This document shows, one piece after another, positions 56,803 to 64,000 of a stretch of 64,000 nt of DNA. Every line of letters begins with the position of its first letter. Position 1 is the stretch's first letter. Under the pieces are notes generated by a model. The model did no database searches, had not been told where the DNA came from, and saw only the letters and a list, made by a program, of their open reading frames with translations. Both the position numbers and the translations under genes were made by a program. Source of the DNA: Gavia stellata (taxonomy: Eukaryota; Chordata; Aves; Gaviiformes; Gaviidae); the NCBI RefSeq assembly GCF_030936135.1, contig NC_082617.1, forward strand, positions 1,112,001 through 1,176,000, written 5' to 3'.

Positions 56803-59800
56803 ATGGCGGAGAGCGACTGGGACACGGTCACGGTGCTGCGCAAGAAGGGCCCTAGCGCGGCCCAGGCCAAGTCCAAGCAGGTCAGTGGGTGACTGACGGC
56901 GACGAGCGGCGCAGCGGCTGGGGCCTGGCGCGGCCGAGGCCCGGGCGAGCTCAGCGGCCGAGGCCCGGGCGAGCTCAGCGGCCGAGGCCCGGGCGAGCTC
57001 AGCGGCCGAGGCCCGGGCGAGCTCAGCGGCCGAGGCCCGGGCGAGCTCAGCGGCCGAGGCCCGGGCGAGCTCTGCGGCCGAGGCCCGGGCGAGCTCAGCG
57101 GCCGAGGCCCGGGCGAGCTCTGCGGCCGAGGCCCGGGCGAACCTGCAGCCAGGCCCCGGCGGGTGCTGACGGGGCGACTCTGACTAGCGGAGCGCTCACG
57201 TCGGCCCCTTTACTTTCCACAGGCGATCCTGGCGGCCCAGCGGCGCGGAGAGGACGTGGAGACCTCCAAGAAGTGTGGGTATCCCGCAGCTTGGCTCCCC
57301 AGTCAGCCTGCGTCGGTGCGGGGGGGGGGTAGGCCCAGGGAGGCCGACCCGGTGGGCGCCGTTCCCCGGCAGCGGTGCGGTGCGTGGGCCCCCCAGCCCC
57401 GCGTCGGGCCTGCCCCAGCGAGTCGCCCTTGGAGGCGGTTGCCTCGAAGAGGGTAGGCAGCACCCCGCGGCTGAGGCAAAGGCTGTCCTAGCTGGGGCTG
57501 CATGGAGCTGAGAGGCGCCGGGCACCCCGGGGAGGGTGGGCAGCAGCCCCCGGGGATGTGGGGAGCGCTCCCCTATAGCCAGCTTCAGGTTGCTGGTTGC
57601 CCAGAGCTGATCTCTGGCCAGCACCTGGTGCCAGAGCGACCGTAAATAAAAACGTCAACAAGAACCTTAGTGTTCCTGAGGCTGTGCAGCGCTCGCAAGG
57701 GCCTTCATGATCCCAAAGCTTCAACTCCCAAGTTTTGCAGCCCGTTGCTCTTGTTGGTAACATATGTGCGAGGTTTTCAACGGCTGCTTATCTGCCTGGG
57801 GCGTTGCTCTTTAAAAGTTCCCCGGCTCCTGTCCGATGCAGCTTCTCTCACGTAAGGACGAGCTTATGATTGTTGGAAGTAAGGAAAGAGATGATCCTTG
57901 AACGAGGCTTAGTCAGCTTTTGTCAAGAGGCCGATCGTCACAGACTAACGTGAGAGAAAGGATTCAAACTATGACTTGAGTACTGCAACTAACATGAGAC
58001 TAAACAGTAAACAGCATGAGTTTGAAGCTGAGACTTTCAGCAAAGCCCAGCAGAGTTAGAGTTTACTCATAAAAGGCATCAGAAAACAGATTAAAAGCCA
58101 CTTATTCACGCTGCTTCATACCCAAGCAAGCAAGGTGCAAGTTCAAATATTAACAGGCACCCCCCCACACCCGCCGCTGTAGCACAAATGTGTGTGTCTG
58201 AAGTGAAGTTTGAATCTTAAATCCCCGAGCGAGAGCAAGATGTTGCCTATCTGGAGTGAAGTTCAGATGTAAAGGAAGGAGAGGGGAGGGCTCTGCACGG
58301 CTGTGTTTAGACATCAGTGTTAATGGGATTAAGCCAACACGTTCGCGGACCTGCTGCGGGCAGGATCGGGTTGAGATGGGTGCTGACACTGGCACGTTGA
58401 TGTCTTGAAAGCTGCCTGGGATCTTGCGCAGCTGAGCAAAAGCGCTCCGAGACTTTTTGGCGCAGCTCTCAGCCTCGTTCTGTTTGTCCTGGGTTTTTCT
58501 GCTGTTGTTGCTTTGAATGACAGGGGCAGCAGGCCAAAACAAACAACACTTTATTACAAAGAACACGGCCAAGCTCGACCGAGAAACAGAAGAGCTGCAC
58601 CACGACCGAGTTCCGCTGGAGGTGGGCAAAGTGATCCAGCAGGGCCGACAGAGCAAGGGCATGACACAGAAGGACTTGGCCACGGTGAGTATTGCCTGGG
58701 GCCCGCTGGCCTCTGCTCCTGCTCCCCTGAGGCGGGTTGAGGCACCTCGAGGCGAAGGTGGATGCTTTTCCTGTCCCCTCGCGGGCAGCTGCGGCGGGAT
58801 GGTGTCAGGAGCAGCAGGTTTGGTGAAGGCGACTTCTCTGAAGGCTGATCTCCAGGCAGTGTTAGTTATCTAGGAAACCTTGTAGGGCCTTGTCTGCGCA
58901 GCCCTCGAATGCCTGCCTGGAGAGGGAGCGTTGCTGCGGCTGGTGAGCTGGTAGGAGGCTTTTCTCCCGCCCTCCTCCCATCAACTCGGCACCGACGTGA
59001 GGCTTTTTGTACCATCTGGGCCTGACGCGGCGTTCAGAAGCTCGCTGCTGTCTTAAGGAACAGCAACGCGTAGTGTTACTGCTCCTCCTGGGAGGCCGAG
59101 GGAGGTAGAAGCCTGTCCAGGATGGGCATCGCCATCGCTGCGACGCTCCCATAGCGTAGGGAGGCAACCGTGGTGACGGAATGAGCCTGGAAGTAGCACT
59201 TTGTCTTCCGATCCTGGCATAATTAGAGGCTGTTAGGTATCTGTGTGAGTACTGGGGGGGTCAGTGCTGAGTGTTTGCGTGTGGGGCCGGTGTTTGAGAC
59301 ACCTCCTCTCTTTGTAGAAAATCAATGAAAAACCGCAAGTTATTGCTGACTACGAATCGGGAAGAGCGATCCCCAATAACCAGGTTATGGGCAAGATCGA
59401 AAGAGCCATTGGTAAGTTCAGGAAGGAGATTTCAGAAATAACAACGTTTTCAGTGCCGAGGAGGGATGTTTTGGTTTATGTTACTTTATGTTACATTACG
59501 TTATGTTTTCCACCTCGGGATCAGCGGCTGGCTGTAGGTTGTTGTGGGTGCGGTGTCATTAAGCCGTGTTTCGATAAAACCTGGATCCGCTGACTGAAAC
59601 CAGAGCTCGGAGCTCTCGTTCTACTTTCTTCTTCATCTTCGTGCTTGGGGCCATGCCCTGGGGACCGCCCCTGGATGCTTCCCCCCCTCCCCAAATCAGT
59701 GAGATGCCACGACCCGCGAGGGCCTGAGTATACTTGGGAAAGTATCTTGCAGCCACTAGTGTTGATGTTACTCTCCTCGGCCAGTTCAGGTACCGTTTTC

Positions 59801-60081
59801 AGGAAGGTAGTCGGGGCACAAGCAAGAAGTGGAGCTTAGTCTGAAACTGGCCTGGTGCCCCTAGAAACTAAAGTAGGATTCTCCCCGACGCTGGTTCCCC
59901 TGCCCTCTCTTGGGGATGTCCTCTTCCTTACAGCAAAAGTCGGAGGCAGTAAAGTTATTGGGTGAACCATCTAGTGCTGATGGCAGCTCATGGTGGTCAT
60001 CTCCTTTGTCTTATTCCAGGCCTTAAACTGCGTGGGAAGGATATTGGAAAACCGCTGGAAACCGGCCCCAAAGGGAAATGA
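56803..60081 (+). CDS. EDF1: Endothelial differentiation-related factor 1 / MBF1 (EDF1), 148 aa
   Basis: Transcription co-activator of the MBF1 family that also binds collided ribosomes and calmodulin. Exons: 56803-56880, 57223-57274, 58524-58684, 59318-59411, 60020-60081. GT/AG borders join to 148 codons, the same length as human. The N-terminus [20 protein letters not shown] and [18 protein letters not shown] are near-identical to human. The Cro/C1-type helix-turn-helix covers about residues 80-134 ([20 protein letters not shown]). The tail is [10 protein letters not shown] versus human KPLEKGPRAK. The ATG follows three GTTGCC copies in a strong Kozak context (GCCATGG). Poly(A) signal at 60565. 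Intron 1 carries a 24-bp repeat. Identity is certain. Confidence 0.98.
56932..57147. repeat. 24-bp minisatellite in EDF1 intron 1
   Basis: Nine tandem copies of GGCCGAGGCCCGGGCGAGCT plus CAGC, starting at 56932, 56956, 56980, 57004, 57028, 57052, 57076, 57100 and 57124. Copies are almost identical, with CTCTGC for CTCAGC in two. Every unit contains the palindromes GAGCTC and CCCGGG. The array starts 52 bp after the exon 1 donor and ends about 75 bp before exon 2. With a period of 24 it gives an open 8-residue repeat in translation that is not part of EDF1. Confidence 0.95.
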
Positions 60082-60564
60082 CAACAAAGCCTCGAAATCA
60101 GTTTGTTCAGACTGATCTCGTCTGGCTGGTTCTCCTTAACCACCAGAATCTCTCTTCGTATTGCCAAGCTGAACAAGAGGGTTTCAGACTTGCTTTGGGG
60201 GGGAAATCTGCCGAATCTGTACCTGCTGTAAAAAGGCAACCTTAAAGAAGCGATTTTCCTGATTTTGTTTTTCCTTCCTCCTTTCCAGAGATTGAGGAAC
60301 TAAACCCAAAATAATGCCGCATCTGATTTGCTAGAAAACATCTGCGTCTTGGTGTTTAGAAACAGCTGATGTTAAGACGCTTGGGGTGGTCTGAAATGTG
60401 ATCATTTAATTGGAACAATTTGGGGGAGGGGTGGGATATATTATATATAAATAATTTGGGAGAGTTGGGGGTTGATTGGTGTCTGCATTTGAAATGATGA
60501 CTCAGTCACTGCATCACAATGACATTTTTGTTTGTTCCTTCCAGCCTGTTTTAAAGAGATCTAT

Positions 60565-60570
60565 AATAAA
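60565..60570 (+). terminator. EDF1: EDF1 poly(A) signal AATAAA
   Basis: AATAAA in CTATAATAAAGTTTG, followed by GU-rich sequence (GTTGCACGGGGTAGTTGCTG). The implied 3' UTR is about 500 nt. Confidence 0.85.
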
Positions 60571-60599
60571 GTTTGATACCCTTTAGTTGCACGGGGTAG

Positions 60600-62585
60600 T
60601 TGCTGCGTGTTTACCAGCTGGTAGTAAATTTTTGTGGTTGGGCGTGACTGGAGCTGCAGCACCCTCTTCCTTCTGGAAGCGTAATTAGTGGGACTACCTG
60701 GAGCATCTGGGGTAGTGGCCAGGGCTGGCACAGCCTTCCTGGCTGCTCTGCTCCTTTCCCTGTCGCTGAGGACTGCAGCTTTGGCTTGCAGCCCAGAGAT
60801 GAAATCGATACTGTGGTTTTATCTTGTGCGGAGGTGAGTGGAGTCTCTGTGGAGTTCTACAGAGCAAGACAGATGCGGAGACACTCAGTCGGGCATTTCT
60901 GTGAAGCCAGAGCCTTCCTTATCTCTCGCCTCCGCCCTTACCCAGCTCGCTTTTACCCAGCACAGCTTTGCTTGGGGGCTGGTTCGTGCAGGGCACTGCC
61001 AGGACAGTGTTGTGGTGGAGCTGTAGGGATGGTGCTCAACGTGACTGTGGCATATCCTAAGCGGGGCAGAGCTGAAGGGAGAGTTTTCTGTGGCAGGGCG
61101 GGAGGAGAAACAGGCTTTGGTCACAAACCGGGGAAGCAGAACGCCCCGATCCCCTCCGGACGAGCTTGGGGGGTTTGAGGAGGGCAGGATCCCTGATGGG
61201 TGGCTCACCTGCACAGAGGCTGAACCGGTCTGTCTGCTATTGTACTTGGGTGGCTGCTTTGGCCACGGGCTGCTTAGGGGTTGCACAGTATTAAATTAAG
61301 TTTCAAAAGCAGGGGGGGAAGAGTCCAGAAGGGTCCTGGGCTTAGGGTGGCCTTGGGCACAGGTGTGGGTGCCCTGGCCCTGAGCCCAGCTGCACCTTGG
61401 GAACGCTTTTCTTTTCCCAGTGACGTTTAAATGCAAATTATCAAGAGCCCTTGAAAGGCACGTGGGCAGTCCTGCGGTAGGTGGGCACCCGTACAGCGGG
61501 GTCAGGGCTGCGCTGTGCCCTCGGGTGTGCTGTGTGGTGCCCCCCGGCTCTGCTCCGCTCCCTGCCCTCCCTCCCAGCCACCTCTCCAACCCCCCAAGCC
61601 GCCCCCTCCAAAACCAGCAGAAGCACTGGGCTTCCTCCCCGTAGTGGCTCTGCGCTGGGAGCTCTCGCGCTTAATCCTGGATGTGGGAAGGCGCTCGTAC
61701 CCCATGCAGCACCCACTGATCTGCCCAGTCCTGGGGGGGCCAGGACTGCGCACTTTGCCCCCTTCTACAGCCAGGACCCTGCCCAGACGAGGGTGGCAGT
61801 TGCAAGAAACTCCTGCTGACGGCAGCTGTCAAAGCATGGGCACGTCACCACATCTCGGTGCAGAAAGTTCATGTTACAAAAGACAGCAATGCTTTTCCTG
61901 TGTGTTTGGAGGTAGTGGAGGCAGCGTCGCGCCCCTCTGTGGGGCTGGCACCCTGGGGTGAGCACCCGCGCAGCTCCCCGCTGCCCGATGTTGGATGCCG
62001 AGAGCTGGAGGCAGCTGCCGGAGTGTAAGGTCTTGCTGGAGGGATGCTCTGCCCTGCATACACCTCGCAGGCGTGAGTAGGCAATTACTGCTGCTGGCTT
62101 GTTATTTCAATCCTCATCCCCCTCTTTTGGCACCGGAGATATAATGACCTTGTCCTGTAAAGAAGGGTGAATGGGAATTGGTTACAGTAAGCGTAGGCTG
62201 TGTCTAATTTGAAATACAAGGACTTCTTCAAGGCTGCAGAGGGAAGAACCTGCGTGCCAGCCCACCATGACCCCAGCAGAGGAACCAGACCCCCCAGCAT
62301 GCCTGGGGGGGCTCCATGTCCTCTTTTGGGGTCAGTCCTGGGGCCGGTGGCTCTGCTGGGGTCTACGTGGCACCAAACCCGTTGAAGGAAACTGTAACTT
62401 AAGCCTCCTCTCACTGTTTTAAGTTGCTGGCTTGAAGAGGATGAGCATTGTTTGCATGACCCGCTCTCTGCAGGGCTCTGGGCAGGAGGATCGCAGCCTC
62501 AGCTCTTTCTGGAGCAACTGCCTGATGGCAGCAGCAGCATTTTTTAGGTCAGTCCTGCAGCTCGAGGTCACTGGTTTGCCAGCAA
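60600..62585. other. EDF1-MAMDC4 convergent spacer
   Basis: About 2 kb between the EDF1 poly(A) site and the end of the recognisable MAMDC4 frame. I see no exon, RNA gene or repeat array. It must contain the MAMDC4 3' UTR and poly(A) site, but no AATAAA or ATTAAA in the minus orientation is visible. Confidence 0.45.
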
Positions 62586-64000
62586 TCAGATAAGAAGTAG
62601 AGCCCTTTGCACCTTCCTGACATGTTGGCAGAGTGCGGGCTCAGGGAAGCCTGCTGGGATTTGCTGAGCTTTTAGGAAAATGCTGTTTTGGTGCGGTTGG
62701 GGGTAAGTGGGAGAGCCCTTCACCCCTGTCCTTACATCTCGAAAAGTGATGTTATCGAAGCCCTGGGGAGCACTGCTCTCCGCTGGTGTCCCGCTTGCCA
62801 GCCCTTGCCGCTTCAGCCAGTACCGGCCTCCAGCAGCCACCAGCGCCAGGACGATGATGGCCAGGAGAAGAATGAGCACCACCTCTGCCACAAAGCTGCC
62901 AAAGGATTTCTCTGCAGGGAGAGGAGATGCTGCCAGGCTTGACCCATCGCCCAGGAGAGCTGGCTCTAGCCTCAGTGCAGCACCCCAAGCGGCACCGGGC
63001 TGATCTTTCACAGCCAGAACCTTCCCCGCACCTTCCACTGGCACCTCTGGGCTGGAATGGCAGCCCCCCCCGGTGCTGTACACAATGTCGTCCAGGGCCA
63101 CCGTCCCCTGCATCGGCCACCTCCACGTGGTGATCTCAAAGATGATCTGTGGGGAAAGATGCGATGTGAGGGGTGATGCATGGAGAGGGCACCCCACAGC
63201 CCCGGAGGGCACCCTGCACCCCAGGGTGGCCCTGCTCACCTGGAACTCGCTAGGGCTCTGCACGGGCACCATGCTGCCCCTCCAACCCCGGCTCCGGTGC
63301 CCCGCCACGCTCCACACCGTGCGCTGCCCCACTGTGCTGTGCAGCATCACCCGCAGCTCCCCGCTGGCTGCAACGTGGAGGGGGACAGGCGCCCCAGCAT
63401 CAATGGCTGCCCGAAGCCCCCCCGAGAGCCACTGGGTCCTCCTGGGTGTGCCATCCTCCCCTGAGATGGCAGCACCCAGTGGGAATGGGCCATCCCCACC
63501 ACCCAGCTGGAGCTGAACCAGAGTGTCCGTGGTCCCGTGGGTGGGGAGGGGGTTTGCAGCCCCTGACCAAGCCCCCCGCTCCCATTGTGGGCTCCTGATG
63601 CCCTCCCCAGGGCCAGCACCTCCTCCCGGCCCCTGCAGTGCTTACAGAGGTGCTCCGGGATGTCCATGTGGTACCAGAACTGCAGGCAGGAGTCGGCAGC
63701 AGCAGGCAGGTGCTGGCTTTCCAGCCGAGCAGTGGTGCCCCCCGAGCCCAGAACACTGGTGTCGAAGTGCACATAGTGACCTGGACAGGTAGGGACAGAG
63801 CAAAGGTTGTCCCCCCCATCCTGCAGCCCACCCCATGCGTCCTGCTCCCCCCCACACCCCCCCGCAAATGCCCAGAGCAATGGCTGGAGAATTGCATCCC
63901 CCCTCCCAGCCTCAATCCTCACTGCTTTTGGGACTGAGCAGTCCCTCTCGGGTGAGGAAGGGATGGGGATGCTGTGGAGCCAGGCCCCTGGGACGCACTG
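62586..64000 (-). CDS. MAMDC4: Apical endosomal glycoprotein / endotubin (MAMDC4), 3' part
   Basis: Type I membrane glycoprotein of apical early endosomes with multiple MAM domains. The gene runs off the right edge. Supported exons: 63646-63780, 63240-63367, 63032-63146 and 62736-62911, all GT/AG with matching phases. The first three encode the last MAM domain: GHYVHFDTSVLGSGG, CLQFWYHMDIPEHL, SSGELRVMLHSTVGQRTVW, then EITTWRWPMQGTVALDDIVY. The last supported exon encodes a transmembrane helix (AEVVLILLLAIIVLALVAAG), a stop-transfer RYWLKRQG and a tail with GFDNITFRD. At 62735 a good donor (GAT|GTAAGG) ends that exon. The terminal exon is not resolved: read-through would add a non-conserved tail to a stop at 62586, and another AG at 62555-62556 would add one residue. 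The last 220 bp of the window may hold part of another exon. Confidence 0.85.

Noticed and set aside
56932-57332. Repetitive RPRPGRAQ-type protein in EDF1 intron 1
   Set aside because: It is the translation of a 24-bp tandem repeat in an intron. The EDF1 exons on both sides are joined by standard GT/AG borders that exclude it.
1-64000. Mobile elements (CR1 LINE, LTR elements, DNA transposons)
   Set aside because: No terminal repeats, reverse-transcriptase or transposase motifs, or CR1-type 3' ends could be recognised by eye. Old fragments could still be found by a repeat-library search.

Overview
This is vertebrate genomic DNA, most likely from a bird and probably a GC-rich microchromosome. 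The evidence is the short introns, the dense CpG islands, a PTGDS protein of sauropsid type, and a gene order matching human 9q34.3 in inverted orientation (LCN15 / PTGDS / C8G / FBXW5 / TRAF2 / EDF1 / MAMDC4). The species call is inference; the gene identities come from protein similarity that I recognise by eye.

Layout. 0.2-14.3 kb: three tandem minus-strand lipocalin genes, LCN15, PTGDS and C8G. They share an exon template: exon 2 is 140 nt and exon 5 is 102 nt in all three. 14.3-15.0 kb: a head-to-head CpG promoter between C8G (-) and FBXW5 (+). 15.1-28.1 kb: FBXW5, eight coding exons and a 3' UTR of about 1.75 kb. 28.9-53.8 kb: TRAF2 on the minus strand, convergent with FBXW5, with ten coding exons, a non-coding first exon and a very long 3' UTR. 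53.8-56.8 kb: a CpG-rich divergent promoter region. 56.8-60.6 kb: EDF1 (+), five exons. 62.6 kb to the right edge: the 3' end of MAMDC4 (-), which continues past the window.

The genes do not form a pathway. They are a conserved neighbourhood: secreted lipocalins (lipid carriage, prostaglandin D synthesis, complement C8 assembly), a ubiquitin-ligase receptor, a TNF-receptor adaptor, a ribosome/transcription co-factor and an endosomal membrane glycoprotein.

The most unusual observation is in TRAF2. The exon encoding the first TRAF-type zinc finger (43045-43177) is recognisable but carries an in-frame TAG and is 29 nt shorter than the 54-codon human counterpart, which shifts the frame. Both flanking introns are phase 0, so skipping this exon, or using an internal AG that leaves 63 nt, would keep the rest of TRAF2 open. 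I see no mobile element, tRNA, rRNA or CRISPR array. The repeats are GC-rich minisatellites in introns and promoters, including one with a 176-bp higher-order period in C8G.
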